Below, piece after piece: positions 26,273-34,726 of a stretch of 63,470 nt of DNA. A model generated the notes under the pieces. That model was not told the origin of the DNA and made no database searches. It worked only from the letters and a program-made list of their open reading frames with translations. The stretch is from assembly GCA_034933245.1 (NCBI GenBank), contig JAYFNX010000026.1, positions 1 through 63,470 of the forward strand. The letters run 5' to 3'. Position 1 is the stretch's first letter. Every line of letters begins with the position of its first letter. The stretch is from Pelethousia sp034933245 (lineage in GTDB: Bacteria > Bacillota > Clostridia > Christensenellales > CAG-138). The translations under genes were made by a program, and so were the position numbers.

Positions 26273-27256
26273 ATGCCACAGGACAGCGTCACTTACGGCG
26301 TAACGCGCATTCGCTGCCACGAGAAGGGGCTGCTGGGGCAGGATAAGCTTCAGCGCATACTGGATGGCAGTGCGGAAGAAGCGGTGCGCCAGTTGGTGGA
26401 CATGGGCTACGGCGGTCTGCCCGATGCCACCGCGGCGGACGCGGAGCAAATGGTATCCAACGAGCTGGCTGCGGCCTATGCCCTGGTAAAGGAGGTCTCC
26501 TTTGCCCCCGCCGTCACGAATGTGTTTTTGATGAAGGCGGATGTGCATAATCTCAAGCTCCTCCTCAAGCTGCGCCTTACCGGCAGCGGCGAGGCGCCCG
26601 CTTTGATGCAGGGCGGGGTATATGCCCCGGACGCCCTTAAGCGTATGGTGGAGGCCGCCGACTATCGGGATCTGCCGCCCCAGTTTCAGGCCGTGCTTTC
26701 GGCCATGGAGCAGGATTTTCAGAGCAGCGTAGACCCGGCGCGGATCTCCACGGCCCTGGACGGGGCCTATGTACAATACGCCTATGATACCAAGCACCCT
26801 CTCGTGCTTTCCTATTTCAAGGCACGGGCGGATTTTGACAATGTGCTGGCTATGCTGCGGCTGCGCCAAACGGGCGGCTCGGCTGAACGGCTCCGCTCCA
26901 TGTTGCTGCCGGAAGGCGCTATCCCCCATGCCGCTCTTTTGGCGGCTCTGGATGCGCCCATGGAAGGCATTGCAAGGCTGGTAGCCATGGGACCGGCCCG
27001 CGCCGGTATTCTCCGCGGGCTGGATGCCCTGCAGAAGGGCGAAGGGATTGCGGTGCTTGAGCGGGAGCGGGACGATTACCTGATCAAACAGGTGGGCGGC
27101 GCACGTTTCGACAACGATACCATCGCCCCGGTCGTAGCTTACCTGCTGGCCAGGGAACAGGAGGCGGTTTGCATCCGTTTGGTCCTTACGGCAAAGCGGA
27201 ACGGGCTGCCCGACAGCATCATCACAGAAAGGCTGCGTGGGTTATATGGCTGGTAA
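26273..27256 (+). CDS. ntpC: V-type ATPase subunit C (d subunit)
   Basis: 327 aa, all-helical funnel subunit that joins the central shaft to the K ring. Family features include the early YGVTRIRCHE and VFLMKADVHNLKLLLKLRL segments, and the C-terminal LIKQVGGARFDNDTIAPVVAYLLAREQE (quoted in parts), including PVVAYLLARE, the usual subunit C signature. ATG after GGAGAGG. Its 3' end overlaps the F subunit gene. Confidence 0.9.
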   Translation: MPQDSVTYGVTRIRCHEKGLLGQDKLQRILDGSAEEAVRQLVDMGYGGLPDATAADAEQMVSNELAAAYALVKEVSFAPAVTNVFLMKADVHNLKLLLKLRLTGSGEAPALMQGGVYAPDALKRMVEAADYRDLPPQFQAVLSAMEQDFQSSVDPARISTALDGAYVQYAYDTKHPLVLSYFKARADFDNVLAMLRLRQTGGSAERLRSMLLPEGAIPHAALLAALDAPMEGIARLVAMGPARAGILRGLDALQKGEGIAVLERERDDYLIKQVGGARFDNDTIAPVVAYLLAREQEAVCIRLVLTAKRNGLPDSIITERLRGLYGW

Positions 27257-27581
27257 ACGAGGCGATCTTGCAATTATAGGCGACCGGGATTCCGTGCTGC
27301 TCGCCAAGGCTGTTGGCCTGCAGGTGTTTGATGAGACGGACCCGGAAAAGGTCTCCTTTCTTATTCACCGGCTGGCCCGGGAGGAATACAAGGTCATCTT
27401 TTTGACCGAGCCCCTGTTTACGGCCTGCCAAGAGGCGGTGAACCAGTATAAATCCGAGACCTTCCCCGCCATCATCCCCATTCCGGATTCCCACGGGGCG
27501 TCCGGCGTGGCGATGGCCAACATCAAGGCCAATGTCGAAAAGGCGATTGGCGCGGATATTCTTTTTGCGGAGGAGAAATAG
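27246..27581 (+). CDS. ntpG: V-type ATPase subunit F (NtpG position)
   Basis: 111 aa. LAIIGDRDSVLLAKAVGL is the conserved N-terminus, and IPDSHGASGVAM plus the C-terminal IKANVEKAIGADIL complete the fold. It sits on the D shaft and helps to couple it to subunit C. The start is uncertain between ATG 27246 and GTG 27237; both overlap subunit C, so translation is probably coupled. It ends directly before subunit A. Confidence 0.9.
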   Translation: MAGKRGDLAIIGDRDSVLLAKAVGLQVFDETDPEKVSFLIHRLAREEYKVIFLTEPLFTACQEAVNQYKSETFPAIIPIPDSHGASGVAMANIKANVEKAIGADILFAEEK

Positions 27582-29357
27582 ATGGCAACACAAGGAACCA
27601 TAATCAAAGTGTCCGGCCCTTTGATCGTCGCAAGCGGCATGGCGGACGTGCAGATGTACGATGTGGTGCGCGTTTCCGAAAAAAAGCTCATCGGTGAAGT
27701 CATCGAGCTGCGCGGCGATAAAGCGTCCATTCAGGTATATGAAGAAACGGGCGGCATCGGCCCGGGCGAGCCTGTGGAATCCACGGGCGCTCCCCTTTCC
27801 GTGGAGCTGGCCCCGGGCCTGATCGAGTCCATTTACGACGGCATCCAGCGCCCCCTCAATAAGATCAAGGACCAGGCCGGGGATCGTATTACCCGCGGTA
27901 TCGTGGTGGATTCCCTGGATCATGCGCGGGTGTGGCATTTCCAGCCAGTGGCCAAGGTTGGGGACAAGGTGCAAGCCGGCGATGTGCTGGGCACCGTGGA
28001 AGAAACGGAGGCCGTTCTGCATAAGGTGATGGTACCTCCCGGCCTAGCAGGTGAAATCGCGTGGATCGGCGAAGGGGAATATAACATCGTCACCCCCATT
28101 GCGCGGCTCAAAACCGATAAGGGCGAAGTGGAGCTCCCCATGCTCCAGAAATGGCCCGTGCGCCGTGGCCGTCCCTATGCCCAGAAGTTGGCCCCAAGCG
28201 AGCCTATGGTCACCGGGCAGCGGGTTATCGATACCCTCTTCCCCGTGGCAAAGGGCGGCGTTTCCGCCGTGCCCGGCCCCTTCGGCAGCGGCAAAACGGT
28301 GGTGCAGCACCAGCTGGCCAAATGGGCGGATGCGGACATTATCGTATACGTGGGCTGCGGCGAGCGCGGCAATGAGATGACGGACGTGCTCATGGAGTTC
28401 CCAGAGCTCAAAGATCCCCGCACCGGTCTTTCCCTCATGAAGCGCACGGTGCTCATCGCCAACACGTCGGATATGCCTGTGGCGGCCCGCGAAGCCTCCA
28501 TCTATACGGGCATCACCATTGCGGAATATTTCCGGGATATGGGCTACAAAGTGGCCATCATGGCGGATTCCACCTCCCGCTGGGCCGAGGCGCTCCGCGA
28601 GATGAGCGGCCGTTTGGAAGAGATGCCCGGTGAAGAAGGCTACCCCGCTTACCTGGGCAGCCGCCTGGCCGAGTTCTACGAACGGGCCGGCGCCGTGATT
28701 ACCTTGGGCAGCGAGTGCAAAGAGGGGGCCGTTACGGCCATCGGCGCCGTTTCCCCTCCGGGCGGCGATATTTCCGAGCCGGTTTCCCAGGCGACCCTGC
28801 GCACGGTGAAAGTTTTCTGGGGCCTGAGCGCAAAGCTGGCTTACGCCCGCCACTTCCCCGCCATCGACTGGCTGACCAGCTATTCCCTCTATCTTAACAG
28901 GCTGGAGCCGTGGTTCAATAAGCATGTGGATCCAGCTTGGACGGAAATGGTGCAAAAAACCATGACCATGCTCCAGGAGGAGAATGAGCTGGAAGAAATC
29001 GTCCGTTTGGTGGGTATCGACGCCCTTAGCTACAAGGACCGTCTCACCTTGGAGGCCACCCGTTCCATACGCGAGGATTATCTGCACCAGAATGCGTTCC
29101 ACGAGGTGGATACCTATGCTTCCCCTGCCAAGCAGGCCATGTTGCTCAAACTCATCCTCGCCTACTACGATAAGAGCCTTGCCGCCTTGGAGAAGGGCGC
29201 TTCCTTCAGCAAACTGGCCGCCCTGCCCGTGCGGGAGGATATCGGTCGTTATAAATACGTCCACGAGGACGAATGTAAAGACCGCTTCCAGAAGTTGATG
29301 GCCGAGCTGAACAGCCAGGTAAGTGCGCTTACGGAGGGAGGTAACGAGGATGCGTAA
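27582..29357 (+). CDS. ntpA: V-type ATPase catalytic subunit A
   Basis: 591 aa. The P-loop is GPFGSGKTVVQHQLAK, and the large non-homologous insert that marks V/A-type A subunits is present before it. SAVPGPFGSGKT, ADSTSRWAEALREMSGR and GAVSPPGGDISEP are family signatures. It hydrolyses (or makes) ATP in the A3B3 head. It overlaps subunit B by 8 nt. Confidence 0.97.
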   Translation: MATQGTIIKVSGPLIVASGMADVQMYDVVRVSEKKLIGEVIELRGDKASIQVYEETGGIGPGEPVESTGAPLSVELAPGLIESIYDGIQRPLNKIKDQAGDRITRGIVVDSLDHARVWHFQPVAKVGDKVQAGDVLGTVEETEAVLHKVMVPPGLAGEIAWIGEGEYNIVTPIARLKTDKGEVELPMLQKWPVRRGRPYAQKLAPSEPMVTGQRVIDTLFPVAKGGVSAVPGPFGSGKTVVQHQLAKWADADIIVYVGCGERGNEMTDVLMEFPELKDPRTGLSLMKRTVLIANTSDMPVAAREASIYTGITIAEYFRDMGYKVAIMADSTSRWAEALREMSGRLEEMPGEEGYPAYLGSRLAEFYERAGAVITLGSECKEGAVTAIGAVSPPGGDISEPVSQATLRTVKVFWGLSAKLAYARHFPAIDWLTSYSLYLNRLEPWFNKHVDPAWTEMVQKTMTMLQEENELEEIVRLVGIDALSYKDRLTLEATRSIREDYLHQNAFHEVDTYASPAKQAMLLKLILAYYDKSLAALEKGASFSKLAALPVREDIGRYKYVHEDECKDRFQKLMAELNSQVSALTEGGNEDA

Positions 29358-30732
29358 AGAATATCGTACCATAAAAGAAGTTGCCGGTCCTTTGATGCTG
29401 GTAGAAAAGGTGGAAGGCGTTAAATACGACGAGCTGGTGGAAATCGAACAGGCTAACGGCGATCTGCGCCGGGGCCGTGTGCTGGAGGTCAACGAAGACC
29501 GCGCCCTGCTGCAGCTTTTTGAAGGTTCCCAGGGCCTGCGCATCTCCGATTCCAAGGCCCGCTTCCTAGGCCGTTCCATTGAGTTGGCCGTGGCCCCGGA
29601 TATGCTGGGCCGCGTGTTCGACGGCATGGGCCGCCCCAAGGACGGCGGGCCCGCGCTGATCCCCGAAAAGATGCTGGATATCAACGGCGCCCCCATCAAC
29701 CCGGCCGCCCGCGACTATCCCAATGAGTTCATTCAAACCGGTGTTTCCGCCATCGATGGCTTGAATACCCTGGTGCGTGGCCAGAAGCTGCCGGTGTTCT
29801 CCGGCTCCGGCCTGCCCCATGCCAACCTGGCCGCTCAGATCGCCCGGCAGGCCCGTGTGCGCGGCACCGATGAAAGCTTCGCTGTGGTATTCGCCGCCGT
29901 GGGCATCACCTTTGAGGAGGCGGATTTCTTCATCAGCGATTTCCGCGCTACCGGCGCCATCGACCGCACGGTAACCTTCATTAACCTGGCGAACGATCCG
30001 GCTATCGAACGTATCGCCACCCCGCGTATGGCCCTGACTGCCGCCGAATATTTGGCTTATAATTTGGGCATGCACGTTTTGGTCATCATCACGGATATCA
30101 CCAACTATGCCGAAGCGCTGCGCGAGGTATCGGCGGCCCGTAAGGAAGTTCCGGGCCGCCGTGGCTATCCCGGCTACCTCTATACGGACCTTGCCACCAT
30201 GTATGAGCGCGCGGGCCGTATTAAGGGCAACCCCGGTTCCATTACCATGATCCCCATCCTCTCCATGCCCGAGGATGACATTACCCACCCCATCCCGGAC
30301 TTGACGGGGTATATCACCGAGGGCCAGATCATCCTTTCCCGTGAACTGCACCGCAGGGGCATTACGCCGCCTATCAACGTGCTTCCCTCCCTTTCCCGTT
30401 TGAAGGATAAGGGCATTGGTAAAGGTAAGACCCGGGAAGATCATGCGGACACCATGAACCAGCTTTTTGCCGCCTATTCCCGCGGCAAGGATGCCAAGGA
30501 ACTGGCTGTCATTCTAGGCGACGCCGCCCTTTCGGATGTGGATAAGCTTTACGCCAAGTTTGCCGATGAGTTCGAGGCAAAGTACGTTTCGCAAGGCTAT
30601 TATACCAACCGCAGCATTGAGGAAACCCTGGATATCGGCTGGCAGTTGCTTTCCATTCTGCCCCGCAGCGAGCTCAAGCGCATCAAGGATGTGTATCTGG
30701 ATAAGTATCTTGCGAAAAAAGAGGGGGAGTAA
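29350..30732 (+). CDS. ntpB: V-type ATPase subunit B
   Basis: 460 aa non-catalytic head subunit. The degenerate P-loop region reads PVFSGSGLPHANLA, typical of B subunits; PGRRGYPGYLYTDLAT and ITPPINVLPSLSRL are also family signatures. ATG preceded by GGAGGTAACGAGG, inside the end of ntpA. Confidence 0.97.
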   Translation: MRKEYRTIKEVAGPLMLVEKVEGVKYDELVEIEQANGDLRRGRVLEVNEDRALLQLFEGSQGLRISDSKARFLGRSIELAVAPDMLGRVFDGMGRPKDGGPALIPEKMLDINGAPINPAARDYPNEFIQTGVSAIDGLNTLVRGQKLPVFSGSGLPHANLAAQIARQARVRGTDESFAVVFAAVGITFEEADFFISDFRATGAIDRTVTFINLANDPAIERIATPRMALTAAEYLAYNLGMHVLVIITDITNYAEALREVSAARKEVPGRRGYPGYLYTDLATMYERAGRIKGNPGSITMIPILSMPEDDITHPIPDLTGYITEGQIILSRELHRRGITPPINVLPSLSRLKDKGIGKGKTREDHADTMNQLFAAYSRGKDAKELAVILGDAALSDVDKLYAKFADEFEAKYVSQGYYTNRSIEETLDIGWQLLSILPRSELKRIKDVYLDKYLAKKEGE

Positions 30733-30735
30733 CCC

Positions 30736-31365
30736 ATGGCGGCAATGCAAGTGAAACCCACCCGCATGGAGCTTTCCAACCTGAAAAAGAAGCGGAAAGT
30801 TGCCGTACGGGGCCACAAACTCATGAAGGATAAGCGGGATGAAATGGTCCGCCGGTTCATCCTTTACGTGCGGCGCAATCGGGAATTGCGCGAGCAGGTA
30901 GAGAAAAAGCTGGCCGATGCCATGCGCAGCTTTGTGCTGGCCCGGGCCACCATGAGCACGGAGGCTGTTGAGGAAGCGCTCTGTTATCCTGCCCGTCCCG
31001 CCAGCGTTAACGTGGGCATTCAGTATGTGCTCTCCATTGCCGTGCCCAAACTGGCTTTGGATACCGCCGAGGGCTTCGATTACCCCTATGGTTTCATGAC
31101 CACCAGCGCGGAGTTGGACGGCGCCGTGCAGGCTTTTGCCGAGGTTCTGCCCTTGCTCATTGAGCTTGCGGAAGTGGAGAAGATCTGCAACCGCCTGGCC
31201 GATGAAATAGAAAAGACCCGCCGCCGGGTTAACGCATTGGAATACGTCATGATTCCCCAGTTTGACGAGGCTATTCGCACCATCAAAATGAAGCTGGATG
31301 AGAATGAGCGTGGCAACCTGACCCGCCTTATGAAGACAAAAGAAATGATCGCCAGCCGGGAGTAA
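30736..31365 (+). CDS. ntpD: V-type ATPase central shaft subunit D
   Basis: 209 aa, with long N- and C-terminal helices that form the antiparallel coiled coil of the rotor. The N-terminal PTRMELSNLKKKRKVA and the C-terminal RRVNALEYVMIPQ are family signatures. It turns inside the A3B3 head. Last gene of the operon; a strong terminator follows. Confidence 0.95.
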   Translation: MAAMQVKPTRMELSNLKKKRKVAVRGHKLMKDKRDEMVRRFILYVRRNRELREQVEKKLADAMRSFVLARATMSTEAVEEALCYPARPASVNVGIQYVLSIAVPKLALDTAEGFDYPYGFMTTSAELDGAVQAFAEVLPLLIELAEVEKICNRLADEIEKTRRRVNALEYVMIPQFDEAIRTIKMKLDENERGNLTRLMKTKEMIASRE

Positions 31366-31389
31366 CCCCTTTCTTCCGGCCAGCATCAC

Positions 31390-31415
31390 AAAAAAGGCCT
31401 ACGGGCCTTTTTTTT
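31390..31415. terminator. Bidirectional terminator after ntpD
   Basis: AAAAAAGGCC-TACG-GGCCTTTTTTTT. It ends the V-ATPase operon on the plus strand and, read in reverse, the small minus-strand gene that ends at 31424. Confidence 0.92.
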
Positions 31416-31423
31416 ATGCATGT

Positions 31424-31612
31424 TTACGCCAGATATTCCTTTGGAATTCCTTCCATTACCACGGTAATGGTCTCCGGCCCCTCCCGGCCCATGCTGTCTA
31501 AAAGCAGCTTTGCCGCGCCGATACGGTCCGCATCTCGGGCTTCTTCATCCGCGCAAATGGCCAGCAAGCAGGCCATAGCGACTTCGAGCGTTCTTTCTTT
31601 TGTGTGCTTCAT
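31424..31612 (-). CDS. Small hypothetical protein, 62 aa
   Basis: Not recognised with certainty. Starts at the ATG after AAGGGGAAA, reading MKHTKERTLEVAMAC. The C-terminal half has AAKLLLDSMGREGPETITVV, which loosely resembles the tails of phage small terminase subunits (a helix followed by a short strand and an acidic end). A terminase large subunit and portal gene lie 2-5 kb away on the same strand, but a lipoprotein gene on the other strand lies between them, so the link is weak. Confidence 0.55.
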   Translation of the reverse strand: MKHTKERTLEVAMACLLAICADEEARDADRIGAAKLLLDSMGREGPETITVVMEGIPKEYLA

Positions 31613-31649
31613 GGGCTTTCCCCTTATTATGAAATTATTTCCCATCGAA

Positions 31650-31679
31650 TTGCTCTAGGGCGATGCCCTGTGCTATCAT
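31650..31679 (+). promoter_or_regulatory. Predicted sigma-A promoter of the lipoprotein gene
   Basis: TTGCTC (31650-31655), 18 bp, TGC-TATCAT with the extended -10 (hexamer 31674-31679). It is 41 bp before the start codon. Confidence 0.6.
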
Positions 31680-31720
31680 ATACACATCTACTTTTGCGTC
31701 ATCCCAAAAGGAGGCACCTC

Positions 31721-32794
31721 ATGCCCAAAACCATGCTTCTATTGCTATCGCTCTGCCTGCTCTTCACAGGGTGCTCGGTAAACCAATCCCCCCAGGCCGT
31801 GTCCGTCATTACGCCGGCTCCGGCTATTACGCCCGCCTCAACGGCCCGCGTCGGCGGCCCCGCTACCGTATATTATCCCGAAGGAACGGACGAAGCTACC
31901 GCAACGTATCAGATCACCTACACGCTCCCTACCTTTGCAGCCAAAGGCCCTGGCGGGGAAGCCATGGACGCCGCCTTGACCGCATGGCTAGACGAGCTTT
32001 TTGAGCGTGTGGAAACGGAACGTCTTCCCTTGGCGGACCGCGCCGAAGGCGAAACCCTGCCCACCACAGAAGTGACCTACGAGCTGCGGGATGCGCATAC
32101 GCCCTTGGGCGACTTTACCAATGTTTTTCTATACGAAAAGAGTTGGTTTGAAACCAGCAACGCGCCGGAAATTCTGCTTTCCATTCTGGTTTTTGATGCG
32201 GATGGCATGGAGTGCAACCTGGCCTCCATCAGCGGAGCCTACGATCCGGAGCCCATTGCCGCCCAACAGGTTTGGAATATCATCGGCCGGGACCCGGCCT
32301 CCTATTATGGGGATCTGGAGCTCGAAGACATTTCCGCTTCGCTTGATCTTTACAATGGCTTCGCTGTGGCGGATGAGGGCTATACCCTGTATGTGCAAAG
32401 CGGTATCTTGTCTGCGAATGAGAACGATGGGGCGCCGTTGGAATTCAGCTTCGGACGCAACGCCATGTATCCGGATTTTGTGGGCGAATATATTTCCGCC
32501 GAGGATTATGAAGCGCTTTTGCCCCAGTTTTTTGCCGTGGCCACCTATTGCGGCCCGAGCTTTGGGAACTGGCGGGTAGGGGAAACCCTTCCCCTGGATG
32601 AAACCTATGCCTATGGCCTCAAACTGGATGAAGCGCGGCTGGATGGGCAGGAATTGGTGCTTACGGGCCTTTTGATAAAAGGCCTGCCCGGGGATGCCGA
32701 TGCCATGGCAGCCGCCAAGGCGGAGCTTCGCCTTGCGCCCTCCGGAGAAGGCGCACAACCAGCCTGGACGTTGGCATCCCTTTCGGTGAACTGA
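31721..32794 (+). CDS. Predicted secreted lipoprotein, DUF3298-like C-terminus
   Basis: 357 aa. The signal peptide ends in the lipobox LFTGC (Cys19), so the mature protein should be lipid-anchored on the outer face of the membrane. A short Pro/Thr/Ala-rich linker follows. Two repeated-looking features, YQITYTLPTFAAK near residue 65 and NGFAVADEGYTLYVQSG near 220, resemble the DUF4163/DUF3298 pair found in PdaC-like and RsiV-like proteins; this is a low-confidence call. ATG after AAAAGGAGG, own promoter, own terminator, so it is monocistronic. Confidence 0.75.
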   Translation: MPKTMLLLLSLCLLFTGCSVNQSPQAVSVITPAPAITPASTARVGGPATVYYPEGTDEATATYQITYTLPTFAAKGPGGEAMDAALTAWLDELFERVETERLPLADRAEGETLPTTEVTYELRDAHTPLGDFTNVFLYEKSWFETSNAPEILLSILVFDADGMECNLASISGAYDPEPIAAQQVWNIIGRDPASYYGDLELEDISASLDLYNGFAVADEGYTLYVQSGILSANENDGAPLEFSFGRNAMYPDFVGEYISAEDYEALLPQFFAVATYCGPSFGNWRVGETLPLDETYAYGLKLDEARLDGQELVLTGLLIKGLPGDADAMAAAKAELRLAPSGEGAQPAWTLASLSVN

Positions 32795-32835
32795 CGCCGC
32801 GCCGCATGCGTCCTCTCACATGGCCGTCATATGCT

Positions 32836-32869
32836 GCCGCGCGCCTCATCCTTGTGGCGCGCGGCTTTT
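32836..32869 (+). terminator. Terminator of the lipoprotein gene
   Basis: GCCGCGCGCC (32836-32845) pairs with GGCGCGCGGC (32856-32865), followed by TTTT. Confidence 0.88.
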
Positions 32870-32880
32870 AAGTAGGCCTT

Positions 32881-33033
32881 TTACAAATCATCCGCATCCT
32901 GCACGGGACCCTCGTCGAAAATATCCGTGCCTGTATAACTGCCCTGCACATCGCTGCGGATTTTACTGTTCCGGTTCATTCGGCGCATAATGGAAGCCAG
33001 TTCTTCGGGATCATGCTGTTTGGTCTTTTTCAT
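32881..33033 (-). CDS. Small acidic-tailed protein, 50 aa
   Basis: ATG preceded by CAAGGAGCG. The protein begins MKKTKQHDPEELASIMRR, continues with a basic segment (NRNSKIRSDVQ), then GSYTGTDIFDEG and the acidic end PVQDADDL. A basic N-terminal half, a GSYTG centre and a DADDL end look like a designed short peptide, not random coding. I recall similar tails in small uncharacterised clostridial proteins but cannot verify it here. It lies 39 nt after the portal gene on the same strand and could share its transcript. Confidence 0.7.
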   Translation of the reverse strand: MKKTKQHDPEELASIMRRMNRNSKIRSDVQGSYTGTDIFDEGPVQDADDL

Positions 33034-33072
33034 TGCCGCGCTCCTTGTTTTTTCAATAGGATTTCCATCTTT

Positions 33073-34713
33073 TTATTGCGCATGCGCGCGGCTCAGAATT
33101 TCTTTTGCAATGGGTGTTGCGCGGTCATTTCCCCGTTCTGCCTTACACAAAGCCTGGGCTCCGTCTTGCGCCTGCATTTCCTCCATTTTTTTTGCCATCA
33201 GGGCTTTTGCCTGGGCCTTGCCATCGAAAAGCATCATTTCCATCCCCACATCCACGGTAAGCATGCCCATGCGAACCATGCTTAAAATCAGCTCGTTGTG
33301 CGCCACCACACTGAACCGGTTCTCCCGCTGTACCTTCACGGTGATGCTAAATTCCAGGGGCACCCGGTTTCCAAGCTCGGTGTTTTTCATGAGCATATCC
33401 GCCGTAAATTTCGCCCGTTTACTGCTTGCGCCGGGCAAAGCCACCTGCCTGGGCAGGATGCAAAATTCCCGCTCCACCTCGATTTCCTGCCGAACCGCCG
33501 CCTCAAATGCATCCTGTACCGCCCGCGCAGCCATACGGCTGCGCTTACTGCTCATCTCCTGCAAGGCCGCAATGGCTGCCGCCGCCGTTACGCCGCCAGT
33601 GGTCATGCCGCGAGAAAAGTCGTTGGCCCCACTTTCTTGCTTGATGCTCTCCCGGATGGATTGCACATACCCGATCAAATAGGCCGGAAGGGGCGGCGTC
33701 GGGAACCAGGTAACCCCATTCAAATTTTCGCCCCTATGCACCTCTTTGCTCCAGTCCCGCAGATCCTCCGCATCAAACCCGCTTCCGCCGGTAATCAGAA
33801 GCTTATTATGAGAAGCCATAAGGGCGTTTTTGAGCAAAATCTGGTCCAGCTTGTCGGAATAGAGCTGGGCTTTTTCAAACATATCGATAAGCCCGTAGCC
33901 CAGGCAGCTTCCCTTGCGCGGGTAGAGAGCGGTTACGGTAAAGGGATATTCTCCATGGGCAAAGTAGCCCTGGGGTTTTTGTGTGCGGCTGTCCTCTAGC
34001 AGAAGGCCCCCCGCCAGCTTTTGCATATGCACGCTGTACCGTCCGTTTTTCGGGTCATATTCCCGCCGCCAGCACTCCACAAGAAGAATGATATCCTCCT
34101 CCCGGATGGTAAGCAGCGCGTCCCGCACGGGCCGAAGCCCCAGGCCGTCCGCCTTCATAGCGGCTGCTTCCTTGGGATAGTGGCTCTCGAACCAGGCCCT
34201 TGGATAGGGGACGAATTTGAACACCGCCCGGCCCTCCTGGAAATCGCTCACCAGTGGATCAAAGAGAATGCAGCGCGGGTCCACATAGCGGAGAAAGGCG
34301 CCGCCCAGGCCGCCATTGAGCGCGGGATCATAGCCTGTTTCCTGCACCATATATCCCCCTACCAACAAGTCGTGGGTCAGGCGGCCATATTCCCGGCTGT
34401 ATCCTCCTCGCAGGTGGTTCTCTTTTATAGCGGCAGTGAGCAGCTCCGCCACCGCTGCATATTCCGGCTCGTCCGCCGTAATCACTGCCTCCGGGAAGCT
34501 GTCCATCAGATCTGCCCGCACATTTTCCACCGTAGATTGAAGGATGGGCGTAACGGGCCTCGGTTCACCCGCATCCTTTTCCGGCACGCCATGCCAGTGG
34601 TCCCCATGATACATACGCTCGCATTTTGCGAGCCTTTGCCATTCCGCCATATAGGCGGTGCGGAATTCATGAAATAGCGCATAAGCGGTTTCCGCTACCT
34701 TAACTTTATCCAT
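33073..34713 (-). CDS. Phage portal protein
   Basis: 546 aa. Reads as a tailed-phage portal: an N-terminal RPVTPILQSTVENVRADLMD segment, the central wing with YVDPRCILFDPLVSDF, a stem/clip region, and a helical C-terminus with NDFSRGMTTGGVTAAAAIAA and Met-rich helices. In a phage it forms the dodecameric DNA gate of the capsid. It lies 13 nt after the terminase gene. There is no frameshift or internal stop, and the GC content matches the surrounding genes. No capsid, protease or tail gene follows. Confidence 0.85.
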   Translation of the reverse strand: MDKVKVAETAYALFHEFRTAYMAEWQRLAKCERMYHGDHWHGVPEKDAGEPRPVTPILQSTVENVRADLMDSFPEAVITADEPEYAAVAELLTAAIKENHLRGGYSREYGRLTHDLLVGGYMVQETGYDPALNGGLGGAFLRYVDPRCILFDPLVSDFQEGRAVFKFVPYPRAWFESHYPKEAAAMKADGLGLRPVRDALLTIREEDIILLVECWRREYDPKNGRYSVHMQKLAGGLLLEDSRTQKPQGYFAHGEYPFTVTALYPRKGSCLGYGLIDMFEKAQLYSDKLDQILLKNALMASHNKLLITGGSGFDAEDLRDWSKEVHRGENLNGVTWFPTPPLPAYLIGYVQSIRESIKQESGANDFSRGMTTGGVTAAAAIAALQEMSSKRSRMAARAVQDAFEAAVRQEIEVEREFCILPRQVALPGASSKRAKFTADMLMKNTELGNRVPLEFSITVKVQRENRFSVVAHNELILSMVRMGMLTVDVGMEMMLFDGKAQAKALMAKKMEEMQAQDGAQALCKAERGNDRATPIAKEILSRAHAQ

Positions 34714-34726
34714 TTTGCAAGTCTCC

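Noticed and set aside
28044..29699. A 551-codon open frame on the minus strand opposite ntpA and ntpB
   Set aside because: It lies wholly antisense to two unmistakable V-ATPase genes; GC-rich codon use produces long empty antisense frames. No domain or ribosome site supports it. Similar frames opposite addA, alaS, murC and clpB were rejected for the same reason.
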